From Uranotaenia lowii (Eukaryota > Arthropoda > Insecta > Diptera > Culicidae): a stretch of DNA of 64,000 bases. Under the pieces are notes generated by a model. The model made no database searches, was not told the origin of the DNA, and saw nothing but the letters and a program-made list of their open reading frames with translations. Below, one piece after another: positions 43,303-55,350 of this stretch. The DNA lies in the NCBI RefSeq assembly GCF_029784155.1, contig NC_073693.1, forward strand, positions 182,673,802-182,737,801, given 5' to 3'. Each line of letters opens with the position of its first letter. The stretch's first letter is position 1. The position numbers and the translations under genes are program-made.

Positions 43303-44500
43303 TTGACGGGGAAGGGGATTCCACCGGGATACGTAATGGCATCATTCGACGTCGTCTCTCTCTTCACGTCGATACCAACAGAACTGGTACGAAAAAGCAT
43401 CTTCAAACATTGGAGCCACTTGTCTATGCAAACTCCCATTTGTCTCGACATATTTTGGGAAATGGTAGAGTTCTGTATGGACAGCAGCTATTTTTGCTTC
43501 AACAACACTTTCTACCAGCAAACCTCAGGACTCGCGATGGGAAGCCCGATAGCATCACCAATCGCCGAGCTCACGTTAAACGATCTACTGGACGACGCAA
43601 TCGAAGCTTGCGTTACGCCACCCCTGCACATAAAAAAATACGTCGACGATCTCTTCCTTGTCCTGCCGCCAACACAAGTGAACGAGATAAAAAACGTATT
43701 CAATGCGCAGCATGAAAATGTCCAGTTTACCGTCGAAATGGAAGAGAACGAATCTCTACCTTTTCTGGATATGTTACTCCATAGGAACGAAGAGGGTAAG
43801 ATTTTGTTTGATTTCTTACATGAAACCAATTGCCTCTGGGAGATTTCTCAATTTCCACTCATTCCAACCGTTACACCAAAAAATGAATGTATATAGCAAT
43901 AACGTTTGCGAACAGAGTAGCAACTTTCACATCCAAGTCAGACAAAACCACCACACGAGACATTATAATGAAACAACTTAAATTGAACGATTACCCCACC
44001 TCATTAATTAATAGAGTGATCAACAGAACAACAGAAAAAATATTTGAACAAACAGCTATGGTAGAGAATGAAAATAAAATTTCAAAATCGAATGCAACGG
44101 GAATCCAGACACGAGCGAAAAAGAAAACAACGAACATAAATGCAACGCCTGCTACATAGGATGCACAATCGTTAAATTAAAACAACGAATGTCACAGCAT
44201 AAAACGCAAACCAACGAGCTGAAACGACTATGGGAAAAAGGATACACAAACGAGGACTACGCAATCATCCAACTACGACAACAGACAGCATTAATAGAAC
44301 ACGAAGCAGCTATGCATCATCTATTCGATATAGACAAAGTGAAAATTATCGACAGAGGTGACAATCAAGATAAACTAAATATGTTAGAAAGTTGTCACAT
44401 AAAAACTACAAATTCTTCCATCAATATTAAAAAAGACACAGATACATACACATTTCATACAACAACATATTTCAGTGTCTCGAAAAAATACGAAATATGA
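43303..44500 (+). pseudogene. Penelope-like element: RT and GIY-YIG endonuclease, frameshifted
   Basis: The first frame (43303-43896) has Penelope RT motifs: MASFDVVSLFTSIPTEL, QTSGLAMGSPIASPIAEL and IKKYVDDLFLVLP, then LPFLDMLLHR. A frameshift near 43860-43890 leads to FANRVATFTSKS and LNDYPTSLINRVI (linker). A second shift near 44145 leads to CNACYIGCTIVKLKQRMSQH, ELKRLWEKGY, AIIQLRQQTALIEHEA and ESCHIKTT, the GIY-YIG nuclease with its conserved Arg, His and Glu settings. Penelope elements prime at nicks made by this nuclease. The N-terminal half of the RT is missing, replaced by the I-like ORF1 fragment. Inactive. Confidence 0.9.
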
Positions 44501-44810
44501 AACCAAAACGAAAAAACACAAACCAACAACCAGACTCTATAAGTACACCGCCATCATAAATTAAAAAAACAACATAGAATAAAACACACAGTGCAAGTAT
44601 TTTGTTCATAAAAAGTGCTACAAAAACCTACAAAAAATCAACAATAGCCCTGGAAAAGAATTTTGAACCGTAAGTCACACATAAAATTATAACATACACA
44701 AAAAATCCAACATATTTTAAAATAGTTTGAAACAGAAACCGACAGCAGTAAACGATACGCCGTATCAAACCGGACAAAAAAACGACAACTTTTTCAGTAA
44801 GAATCACTTA

Positions 44811-45305
44811 GGGCATCTGTATTCGTGGTCTATTCTTGGGTCTAATTTATACAAGAATTGAACCAATGAAATTAGATCCGATCCAATAGTCCTATTTGCC
44901 GCTGGTAGTGTTCGTTAGTTGTTTCACCCTGTTTCACCAACACTTTCCAGTTTTGGGAAAATCAATCTCAAAAAACGACTATGTTTGTCGACCGGCTGCC
45001 CGTTTTTTGTACCGAGAGTTTTTGAGGTTAATTGTCCTGTCCCATTTGTACACGCACAGCAAGTGTGCGTAAGAAATGTCAAAAACAACTCTATGAAAAA
45101 ACTGGCAACTGCACTCGTGTTCCATTAACTGTCAAACGGTTTAGAACTGCGTCAAATTGGTTCCAAATCTCATCAGTTTTGGATCAATCCTTATACCAGC
45201 TCTAAAAAAAGTTGAGTTGAAACTGGTATAATGGATCACCAATGCGGTTGCTCGGGTCGAAATTTGGGTCTAAACCGGCAGTTTGGACCACGGATACAGG
45301 TGCTC
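44811..45305. mobile_element. Harbinger-like MITE with TTA duplication (495 bp)
   Basis: GGGCATCTGTATTCGTGGTC and, inverted, GAGCACCTGTATCCGTGGTC form the ends. TTA flanks at 44808-44810 and 45306-45308. Same end type as 12553-13941. It lies in the 3' region of the Penelope element. Confidence 0.88.
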
Positions 45306-45334
45306 TTAGATTCTGTAGACGTAATCTTAATTTT

Positions 45335-45425
45335 GTAATAAATTTTAGTCCCTGATGAAGATCCTATAAGGATCGAAACGTTGGATATGTAAAAATTAAG
45401 TCGTTTTTACTAAAAAACTTGAGAC
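45335..45425 (+). ncRNA. Hammerhead-ribozyme-like motif in the Penelope 3' region
   Basis: CTGATGA (45352-45358) is followed by a 5-bp stem (GATCC 45360-45364 with GGATC 45370-45374, loop TATAA) and then GAAAC (45375-45379), the order of the hammerhead core. An AAGTC at about 45399 could be the cleavage site, and TTTTAGT upstream can pair with ACTAAAA downstream as stem I. Against it: an extra A at 45359 sits between CTGATGA and stem II, and stem III would be only one or two pairs. Penelope-like elements are known to carry minimal hammerheads. Probably a degenerate one. Confidence 0.4.
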
Positions 45426-45924
45426 TGAAAGCCAAGAATCAATCCATTAAAAGATAATAGTTTTCCAAATATGAAAAAAAGGCATTTGGTTTAATATTCA
45501 AATTCGAAGTCCTAAAACTTAGTTCTTACACAAAATTAATAAATTTAAAGCTTTGAAATGGCAATCCAAAAATGAAAAGTCAGATTCAGATCTTTGTAAT
45601 ACAAAATTTTATTCTGATTCACAATACAGATTAAAAATAAATAATTTAAATAGTGAATTATGATTAAACCTAAACTACAGGATTCAAATAATAGATTCAT
45701 GAATGAGGGCTCAAAAACTTGGTTCATAAAATTCTGATCTCGAATAAGATTCGGAAATCATATTTTTTGTACATTTCAGAAATCGTATGGAAACTCGGAT
45801 ACAGATTCAAAGCGCAATTTTTGAATTCAGGTTCAGAGTCAGATTCAAAATTCACAAAATGTTTCAACTAGTAAATAAATTTTATAATTAACATAAATTG
45901 CTGAGAAATTCAAGAGATCATGAA
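45426..45924. other. Unassigned AT-rich DNA downstream of Penelope
   Basis: No gene or clear repeat. Confidence 0.4.
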
Positions 45925-46436
45925 CTCAACACATTGCGGACCAAATACGAGATATTTCGTTTTTTGTTTGCCAACAGATTTCATATAAAGAATGAAAAGA
46001 AAAAAAAACAAATAAAAGTTAGAATTAGAATTCTTTGTTTTTTTCGAAAACTCTAAATTTTATTTTAAAAAAAATCATCCACAGGATTTACATTATGGAA
46101 TTGATTCTTTATGTAAAATATTAGCTGTTAGAGAAACATCTTCACCTAAAAAAAATTACACAAAATTCTATGATTTCCCAGTGTTTTGTTCAACATTATT
46201 AACACACGAGGGACACCAAAATTTGGCATTTTATGTATCAGAAATCAGTTAACACAATTCTGCTAATTTAATACAGATATTTGTGTAACGAGAAGTGTTG
46301 TGTTAAACGTGGTTAAACTTTGTAGAATGAAGTTTCATTATCAGATTCATAACGTTTGAATTATGCTTTCTAATGGAGCATACTAGCGGCAATCTAAAAA
46401 CGAGATATCTCGTATTTGGTCCACAATGTGTTGATA
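45925..46436. mobile_element. MITE with CAACACATTG inverted repeats
   Basis: About 38-bp inverted repeats, CAACACATTGCGGACCAAAT with ACGAGATAT at the left and the matching reverse complement at the right (one or two differences). No coding content. Target duplication unclear. Confidence 0.75.
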
Positions 46437-47048
46437 TTGCTGTTTATTGAAACCAAATTTCATACTTAAATCATTAATTTGGTTCAAGTCGGATCAAGAA
46501 TATTTGATCTGATGATTTTTATCTCTTACTTTTTTTGGAAATTTGATTTATTTTCCTCAAAGGTTGAAATCTCTGAATTTGCAAAATAGTTTCTAAGATT
46601 GGGCTTGTTTGATTTTAATAAAGAATAAGTTTTATTTTTTAAGAAAAAGAAAACTCTACTAAAAAATGCTTACCTTATGCCCAAATCAACAAAGATTGAT
46701 TTACCAGATTCTTAAACAAATTCAAAGATTTTAACCATCGATGAAAGCGAATTTAGCTCACCTTTTAGGTTTTGGACCAGTTTTCTAAAATTACAATTTA
46801 ATATTAAAACGTTCGATGTCAAAGCACTTAAAAATGAATAATCATATAGTTAAAAACATAATAAGGTAATTTTTTTTGTATTCGTGATTTGTTGGGCAAA
46901 AATCATAGGTAAAAATCAGTCACCCAAAATCCCCCCCCCCCCCATGAGTCGGTTCTTCCTACGGCCCAGACTGACATTATAAACCCAGCTCCTTTTTTAA
47001 GGCGTTTTATGATGAGGCGTATTTATGATGAATTTTGGTTTGAAATGA
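46437..47048. other. AT-rich DNA with one dispersed element end
   Basis: 46870-46925 matches 26722-26775 in reverse (TAAAAATCAGTCACCC). A run of 14 C follows at about 46931. Otherwise nothing recognised. Confidence 0.4.
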
Positions 47049-47050
47049 TA

Positions 47051-47973
47051 CACTCAGAAATTTAAAAAATATTAAAAATATTTTGTTTTAATTACTCTGA
47101 CATTTGACTGACATTAATATCCAGAAATATTAAAAAATAACTATTTCAATTATTTAAATTTATGCACCCGAATAATTTCTTGGCGTATAATGATCCAATG
47201 CATAAAATTTAATAACCGAGATATTATGTCTGTTCAATCAACTCTAGTCGAAACGGGTCGAAACAAGTAGAAATGGATTGACAGTTGATCACCTGTCTCT
47301 TTCCAATTGACTTCGACCGATTTCTACCAAGTCGAAGCTAATCTTGCTGCCGAGCTGGATTGGTTTCGACTAGTTTCAACTTGCTCCATTGAACAACGAC
47401 CTGACTAGTTTCGACCAAAACATTGGCTCGTTGAACATCTATCAGTTAACAGAAACCAGTTGAAACCGATTTTTACTAACGATTGAACGAAGCTATTATT
47501 TTGTTCAAACAAACGCTTTGTGATTTGTGCGTTTGAGTCCCAACTAAACGGGTATGAACACGTGCTATGATTCTTCAGTTGCAAAATGCCGCTCAACTTG
47601 ACTGCATGCAGATTCCATTCTTTTCGAATATGTGAATAATCTTCAAAAAGGATGGAATCAGTAGCAGCAATTTATTATTAAAAGGAAAGTGCATTTGTTT
47701 TGTATGCTATGGTCAATAATGCACATTGACCATAGAACTAATACAAAAATCAAACGATTTTCGTTTGCTTTTTCTGATTATTTCTGCTTTAAGCGTTTGC
47801 TTTACGTCCCGGCTCAAACTTTTTTTTCTGACCACCAGATGTCGCTTCCATAACAATCCTCCCATTTCTCAATGCATAAATTTTAATCGCAGAAATATTT
47901 CTCAGAGAGAAATATCCCAGTAATTACTTATTTAATTATTATTATTTAGTAATTAATTATTTATTTCTGAGTG
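47051..47973 (+). mobile_element. TA-flanked TIR element, first copy of an inverted pair (contains MITE copy B)
   Basis: Ends are CACTCAGAAAT and its reverse complement, with TA on both sides (47049-47050, 47974-47975). It pairs in reverse orientation with 47981-48673. Without the 267-bp MITE and its 5-bp duplication it is about 650 bp. No ORF of substance. Confidence 0.85.
47227..47493 (-). mobile_element. 267-bp MITE, copy B
   Basis: Same family and length as 29363-29629. Flanked by TATTA at 47222-47226 and 47494-47498. The opposite arm of the palindrome (about 48494-48508) shows the uninterrupted site with one TATTA, confirming a 5-bp duplication. Confidence 0.92.
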
Positions 47974-47980
47974 TACCTTA

Positions 47981-48673
47981 CACTCAGAAATAAATAAAAT
48001 ATCAAACAATTAAGTTTTAGGTATTTTCACGTTTCTCCCTCTTTACGCACAAGGATATTTCTCATGGTGTAATTACTGGGATATTTCTCTCTGAGAAATA
48101 TTTCTGCGATTAAAATTTATGCATAGAGAAATGGGAGGATTGTTATGGAAGCGACATCTGGTGGTCAGAAAAAAAAGTTTGAGCCGGGACGTAAAGGCAA
48201 ACGCTTAAAGCAGAAATAATCAGAAAAAGCAAACGAAAATCGTTTGATTTTCGTATAAGCTCTATGGTCAATGTGCATTATTGACCATAGCATACAAAAC
48301 AAATGCACTTTCCCTTTTACAATAATTTGCTGCTACTGATTCCATCCTTTTTGAAGATGATTCACATATTCGAAAAGAATGGAATCTGCATGCAGTCAAG
48401 TTGAGCGGCATTTTGCAACTGAAGAATCTAGCACGTGCTCATACCCGTTTAGTTGGGACACAAACGCACAAATCACAAAGCGTTTGTTTGAACAAAATAA
48501 TATCTCGGTTATTAAATTTTATGCATTGGATCATTACACGCCAAGAAATTATTCGGGTGCATAAATTTAAATAATTGGAATAGTTATTTTTTAATATTTC
48601 TGGATATTAATGTAAGTCAAATGTCAGAGTAATTAAAACAAAATATTTTTAATATTTTTTAAATTTCTGAGTG
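47981..48673 (-). mobile_element. TA-flanked TIR element, second (inverted) copy
   Basis: Inverted partner of 47051-47973, separated by only TAcctTA. It carries about 50 bp near the centre not found in the first copy. TA flanks the outer end (48674-48675). Confidence 0.85.
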
Positions 48674-48675
48674 TA

Positions 48676-50600
48676 AAGAAATTAAACTAAATTTCAATTA
48701 TTTTAACAAATTTAATTTATTTTTGAAAGGTGTAGCAAAGCACACCAGGTCAGTTAGTTTTATAAAAATTAATGAATAAAAATAATTGAAAATTGTTTCC
48801 AAACTACAAACATTTAATCGATGATGTAATAAGATATTTTCCTGATGAAAAATGACGTATGTCGCTCCAGCTACTGTTATAAACAAATACCCAGGATTCT
48901 ATTGCGCATGCTTCTATGCTCCTGTTTGCTGCTGGTGGTACTGGAAAAAGAACTTTATTGAATCGTGTTCTTTTCTGCTTGAAAGTTTAGCATATTTGAA
49001 GATATTAAACTAATTGATGTGAACTAAAATACTTGTTACATTATACGAACTATTTCATGTCCTTGACTACATGTAAACAGAATAGCATAGTAGGCTTGTG
49101 TATTTTTCAATATTGAAAGAAAAAGCTGTGAATTTTGGATAAAAGTAATACCTTATTCTCAGTGACAAATAATATTTTTTCTGAAAATTAAAGATACTAA
49201 AAGTTTGTTTTAAAAAGTGCAAAAATCGCATATAAAATGTTACCAACAAACGTAATGTCTTTTATGAAGAAGGTAAGGATCCCTACATAATACGTTGTTT
49301 CACAATGTGAGTATTGGAAGAGTTTTTACATCAACCGAGTTTTCGAAAGCTCAAGCAAAACATTTTTTTTCAAGATCAGTGTTTTCTCCCAGTAGGTGGG
49401 TTCACATTAGGGTTACCATTAGGGGGAGGGGGGTTAACTATATAATTGCACAAAACCTAAAAATCATAATAAATTCATCGAAAAATTCAAAAAAATCAAG
49501 AATAGAAATATTTCAACAAACGCTGGTAAATCATTCCAACTAAAAAAGGAAAATATGTGATTCACGATTTAATTTAGAGATTAGAGAATTTCAATGTCCA
49601 GATTTTGCATCCAGAATTGAATTTTTTTATGTCGTCAATTAACCCATTCGAGACCGGTTGCACACCGCGTGTGCAATGGAATTTTTGTGCATTTGTCAGA
49701 AAAATCTTTCATTGTGAGTTTACTATTGCTCGAAAAAATAATATTCTTATACCAATGGAATCCGCCAATGTTAGGCAAAATAAATTGGGAAAAGGTTTCG
49801 ATGAAAATCAATCGACATAAAAGTTATCTAAGAGTAAAGTTCTGTTAGTTCGAATGTCGTGAAAAGGCCTCCTTCTCGAATGGGTTAAGATGTACAGTAC
49901 TGATTTTCATTTTAGTAACAGTTGTGACTGAAACATTCGATTGGAATTCAAGATTCTAAAAACAAATTCGAAGTCAAACTTGAGAAATAGTTTTGCAATG
50001 TATTCGAAATCATGGTTCAGGTTGAATATAGAAAAATATATTTTAAATCAATATCAGGATTTCATGCATACGTTACAACAATTCGTATTGCGATTTGAGC
50101 TATACTTTGCTATTCAAATTTTGAATTTAAAATGGAACAGCCTTTTTGAAATCGCTATTTTAATGCATTCAATTTAAGTCTGAAATGAAATACTTATCCA
50201 ATTTCAGAACTGGGACTGGGTCTATTCTTCAAAGTGAGGATGACAAAAAACAGAGTTTGATAGAAAAAAAAACCTTTTTAAGGGTTAAGTATTCAGTTCA
50301 GAATGAAATTTGAGGAACGAATATTCGTTAAGGAGTTAAATCAAATCAAATCAAATCAAATCCAATAAAAAGCTGCTTGAATTGTGAAATCAATGAGTTA
50401 TTTTATATGAAATGAAAAAGGTTGTTTAAAGTAGAAAAGTATGATTTTTGAATTCAAATTGAGAGCAAAACAACGTTGTACAATACTTCAAAATACAACA
50501 CATGATTTTATCACTACATTCCTGTGCATTAATTTTCAAATCAATTTTATGTTTTTGACGCCATTTTTAACATTCAATATGGATGACTATTTTCTTGAAC
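48676..50600. other. AT-rich DNA, no gene seen
   Basis: No credible ORF, splice pair or terminal repeat. A short run of AAATC units lies at 50338-50362. ORFs here are chance frames. Confidence 0.45.
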
Positions 50601-50639
50601 TTTAAACTTATAGTTTAACATAAGAGATAAGTCGTCCTT

Positions 50640-51371
50640 TTAAACACCAGTGTGTAAATATTCATATTGATCGACAGCATCGAAAGCTGTTTATATGGAC
50701 ATCCCAGTTTGCCTATTTTTTCGATTATAAACTTGAAACTTGAAATCGATTGTCCGCCCCTTAAAACCCCGATGCATAACAATAAGATGCATAGTAACTT
50801 CAAAATATTAAAAACAGTGAATTGTTAATATGGTTCATCCCTTTTGCTGATTCATTAAAAAATGATACCTGTATTTTTAAATCCCTGTGGGTGAATTTTC
50901 ATCTCAATTCAATGCATTACAACGTAAATATTGAAAAAAAAAACTGGAAAATTAATATGGACGACCCCTTGAGCCGACCTGTGACTCCAAATTTTATACC
51001 TGTAATAAATTGCCTGTCTCTCAAACCCCCTCTGTGCACCGTTTCATCTCAATCCGATGCATAATTACGATGATATCGCGAAAACCATTAACAATCAATA
51101 TGAACGATCCTTTTCCAACCCGGATCCAGATTGATTGCTTGAAACCAATTTCCCACCCCTTAAAACTCTCATGTACAAAATTTTATTTCCATAATCACGA
51201 CATAAGGGCTAAAACAGTGAAAAGTTAATAAGGACAACCCCTTTGCCCGACCCCTGATCCAAAATTTGAAACCTGACATCAATTTCCCATCCCTTAAAAC
51301 CCCAATGTAAAAATTTTCATCTCAATCCCATGAAGATTAATGTCACTATCGCAAAAACAATGAAGTGTTAA
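50640..51371. repeat. Degenerate tandem repeat of about 150 bp
   Basis: A cycle of phrases recurs about four to five times: GTTAATATGGAC, GACCCCT, AATTTCCCATCCCTTAAAAC, then ATTTTCATCTCAATCCGATG. Unit length is about 140-160 bp with heavy divergence. The inverted element pair to the right is inserted in this repeat. Confidence 0.7.
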
Positions 51372-52396
51372 CACAGAGAACAGACGTACAAGCTCGAACA
51401 AAAAATCTTCAAAAAATTGTGTAAAATTTCAAATGCTGACATCCAGAAAATACGTTGGAAATTGACTAGAAACAGTGCCATCTATTGCGCCGTTCAAAAG
51501 TTAGAAATCAAATTTTAAAGATCTTCGTTTTCGAAAAGGCGTAATCGTATATGAACACATTAATAAATTAACTAATGTCGGTTTAAAATAGACGGGTTCA
51601 ATTTATTGCTAGATAAATGCAATAAGAGTTACTTTTGACTGGGCAGAATTTCACTTCCTTTATTTCATCAGTTTTACTTTTTGACTTTTTCCAATGAGTG
51701 AAACAACTTTCTTTCATTTTTAAATTGACGTAACGATTCGGATTACTTTCCTTCATACATCATCAGATATATCATCATGTCTCCCAGAGTAACCCGAAAC
51801 GCTAACAGAATTTAAAATAAAACAAAGTTGTGCCACTCATTGAAGAAAGTCAATAAGTAAACCCGTATAAAAAGCACCGGTGATAAACTTTTATTCATTC
51901 CTTTATTTTTCACTACTGACTAACAGTTCTTCAATATGTTTTTGCATTTCTTGCACGGTTATCGTCAAAGGACGAATCCGATATATTCAGTCCTTTAGGA
52001 ACATTCTTGACGATCAGCCTTAACCATCTGAACTGATTCTAGACATCTCAAAGCGCGTTACTTTCAAGTATCACTTTTGCATTCCAATGTCCAAAATTTA
52101 GCACTTCTAGGTTGAAAGAAATAGTGATTAACTTTTAAGATATTTTTTTATTTTGCAAACGAACAAAAGTGTTACGAAACTTTTACAGCAATTTTCTTGA
52201 AACATGCCAAACAGTTCATACGACCTGTTCAAAACTGACCAAAATTTTGTTTTTTTTCTCAGTTTGGTTTTGACAGTTCTCTTTGGTGTGCTTGGAGACA
52301 TCTGGTGGCCCAGCCAAAAAACAAAAATTGGTTCTAAACGATCGTTGGAAATTTTACACAAGTTTCGTGGGCTAGCTTGTACGTCTGTTCTCTGTG
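51372..52396 (+). mobile_element. 1025-bp TIR element with CACAGAGAACAGACG ends, copy 1
   Basis: Terminal inverted repeats begin CACAGAGAACAGACGTACAA. Left flank GTGTTAA; right flank TTTTTAG, which is not the same sequence. The interior includes a 75-codon frame (52204-52431, MPNSSYDLFKTDQNF) that runs through the right end; it is also present in the other copy and is not recognised. No transposase. Confidence 0.9.
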
Positions 52397-52627
52397 TTTT
52401 TAGTAACTTGTGTGTCGTCCACGTTTACTGAAAATCTGCCTATCTTCTCATTTTTGCCTGATCATCAATTTTTGACATCCCCGTGATTTGTTAGAACTAC
52501 AATAATGTATGTCCCTGAATGACGAAACCTAGGCCGTGTCAACAGGCACATTGATGTTTTCAGGGGCAAACAATTTGAGTCAAATTTTGTGTAAAGGGTC
52601 AGAAAAAGGAGGTGTCCATATTAACAC
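52397..52627. other. 231-bp spacer, inverted relative to its flanks
   Basis: The spacer starts with TTTTTAG and ends with TTAACAC, the reverse complements of the duplications expected beside copy 2's outer end (CTAAAAA) and copy 1's outer end (GTGTTAA). Its right part continues the degenerate repeat only if read in reverse. Confidence 0.85.
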
Positions 52628-53652
52628 CACAGAGAACAGACGTACAAGCTAGCCCACGAAACTTGTGTAAAATTTCCAACGATCGTTTAGAACCAATTTT
52701 TGTTTTTTGGCTGGGCCACCAGATGTCTCCAAGCACACCAAAGAGAACTGTCAAAACCAAACTGAGAAAAAAAACAAAATTTTGGTCAGTTTTGAACAGG
52801 TCGTATGAACTGTTTGGCATGTTTCAAGAAAATTGCTGTAAAAGTTTCGTAACACTTTTGTTCGTTTGCAAAATAAAAAAATATCTTAAAAGTTAATCAC
52901 TATTTCTTTCAACCTAGAAGTGCTAAATTTTGGACATTGGAATGCAAAAGTGATACTTGAAAGTAACGCGCTTTGAGATGTCTAGAATCAGTTCAGATGG
53001 TTAAGGCTGATCGTCAAGAATGTTCCTAAAGGACTGAATATATCGGATTCGTCCTTTGACGATAACCGTGCAAGAAATGCAAAAACATATTGAAGAACTG
53101 TTAGTCAGTAGTGAAAAATAAAGGAATGAATAAAAGTTTATCACCGGTGCTTTTTATACGGGTTTACTTATTGACTTTCTTCAATGAGTGGCACAACTTT
53201 GTTTTATTTTAAATTCTGTTAGCGTTTCGGGTTACTCTGGGAGACATGATGATATATCTGATGATGTATGAAGGAAAGTAATCCGAATCGTTACGTCAAT
53301 TTAAAAATGAAAGAAAGTTGCTTCACTCATTGGAAAAAGTCAAAAAGTAAAACTGATGAAATAAAGGAAGTGAAATTCTGCCCAGTCAAAAGTAACTCTT
53401 ATTGCATTTATCTAGCAATAAATTGAACCCGTCTATTTTAAACCGACATTAGTTAATTTATTAATGTGTTCATATACGATTACGCCTTTTCGAAAACGAA
53501 GATCTTTAAAATTTGATTTCTAACTTTTGAACGGCGCAATAGATGGCACTGTTTCTAGTCAATTTCCAACGTATTTTCTGGATGTCAGCATTTGAAATTT
53601 TACACAATTTTTTGAAGATTTTTTGTTCGAGCTTGTACGTCTGTTCTCTGTG
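52628..53652 (-). mobile_element. 1025-bp TIR element, copy 2 (inverted)
   Basis: Reverse-orientation copy of 51372-52396, the same length and nearly identical. Left flank TTAACAC, right flank CTAAAAA. Confidence 0.9.
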
Positions 53653-54047
53653 CTAAAAATTCTAAGCTTATAAATTTAACTATTTTATAGTGTTAAATTG
53701 CTCTAAAAAGATAGTCAAAGTTTCGTGAAAGAGTGAAATTCAAACCTACAAATATTTACGGAAAATTACATTGGTATGTAACTTTACAATTTATAAAAAG
53801 AAAACACTGCGGGACATCGCCAAATCCCTTCAGCTGGAAAAGGCTCCGGGTCCAGATGGTATCCCGAACATTGCAGTTAAGACCGCGATTATGGAATTTC
53901 CCGAAATGTTCCGATCGTCACTGCAAATTTGTATAGAGGAAAGGATGTTTCCAGATATTTGGAAACGACAGAAGCTGGTTTTGCTGCCCAAACCAGGAAA
54001 GCCATTGGGGAACCCATCGGCATACAGGCCAATATGCCTACTGGATA

Positions 54048-54707
54048 CCCGATCAGGAGGGAAAAACAAAATTATATCAAAATGAGATATTTTGATACTT
54101 ATTTTTTTCTATCTAAATGAGTTATAATTCAGTACTCGTAGGATGTTAAAATATCTCAAATTATATCAAAAAATCTATACGATCATAGCTAAATTATATC
54201 AGTTTTTGATATGCTCCTATCAAGATTATATCTCGTTCAGATAGCATAGTTTGATATTGGACAGAACAAATTATATCAAAATTATAACTTATCAAGATAT
54301 GAGTGCTTCGAGAAAATTTTCTAGTGGAAGGTCAATAAACCACATTATTTGATAAAACCATGCCCCATTTTTGGTTTCCCAAAAATTTGATTCAATTTTA
54401 TGAATCTGTTGAGCGAAACTCGTTAATGTAAGGTTTGAGCCGTTGACTTCGATGTCCGTGTTTCAGAAAATGTTGTACGTATATCAAAATAAGATATAAT
54501 CATTTTATTTTAGGACAATCCGAAAAAAATCTTGATCATTGAATATGAGCTCAACCCCATTCAAGTTTGTCAATCAGAATAAGATATAGTTCAGATTGGA
54601 GAAACATAAAATCGAAAATTTAGAGTACTTAATTATAACTGAATCAGATGTAAATATCTTGGTGAGATACGTTTGAGTTATTATTTTGATATGCTCTCCT
54701 GATCGGG
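54048..54707. mobile_element. MITE with CCCGATCAGGAG inverted repeats, TA duplication
   Basis: CCCGATCAGGAG at the left and the reverse complement (CTCCTGATCGGG) at the right, TA on both sides (54046-54047, 54708-54709). Interior rich in ATATCA/TGATAT words. It splits the R1 RT at LLDT/VGKI. Confidence 0.92.
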
Positions 54708-55350
54708 TACGGTTGGAAAGATTCTGGAAAAGGTGATCTTGAATCGTATCCAGCGGTACACCGAGGGCGAAGGCGGATTGTCCAACAATCAATTCGGCTT
54801 TCGAAAAGGGCGATGCACAGTCGACGCCATTCGAACTGTCATCGAAACGGCTGATAAAGCCAGACTCAAGAAGAGAAGAGGGGACCGTTTTTGTGCGGTA
54901 GTAACATTGAATGTGCGTAACGCCTTCAATAGTGTCAGCTGGGCAGCGATTGCTTCTTCGCTTATAAAAATGAGGATACCGAAATATCTCTACAAATTAG
55001 TGGAAAGCTATTTCCAGAACCGCAAGCTTCTATACATGACGAGCGAAGGATTTCAGGAAATGGATGTTACAGCTGGAGTACCGCAAGGGTCGATACTGGG
55101 CCCGGTTCTGTGGAATATTACGTATGATGAGGTGCTGACATTGAGCCTGCCAGAGGGAGTAAAGTTGGTTGGTTTCGCGGACGATGTCGTGCTACTAGCG
55201 ACGGGTTACTCTACAGAAATCGTCCAGCTAAGAGCTTCAGAGCCTGTAGATGCGGTAGAGAGCTGGATGCACTCCAAAAGTTTGCAGTTGGCTCACCACA
55301 AAACCGAGATGGTCCTGATATCAAACCTGATTTCACCGCAAACAGGCAGG

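Noticed and set aside
42606..43715. A 369-codon frame with ORF1-like sequence in its middle
   Set aside because: Only about 42841-43302 is ORF1-like. The first part is 5'UTR-like and the last 400 bases are a shadow of the Penelope RT frame.
52204..52896. Membrane-protein-like ORFs in the inverted 1025-bp copies
   Set aside because: The frames are mirrored between inverted copies, run off the element ends, and lack any family signal; most likely chance frames in a MITE.
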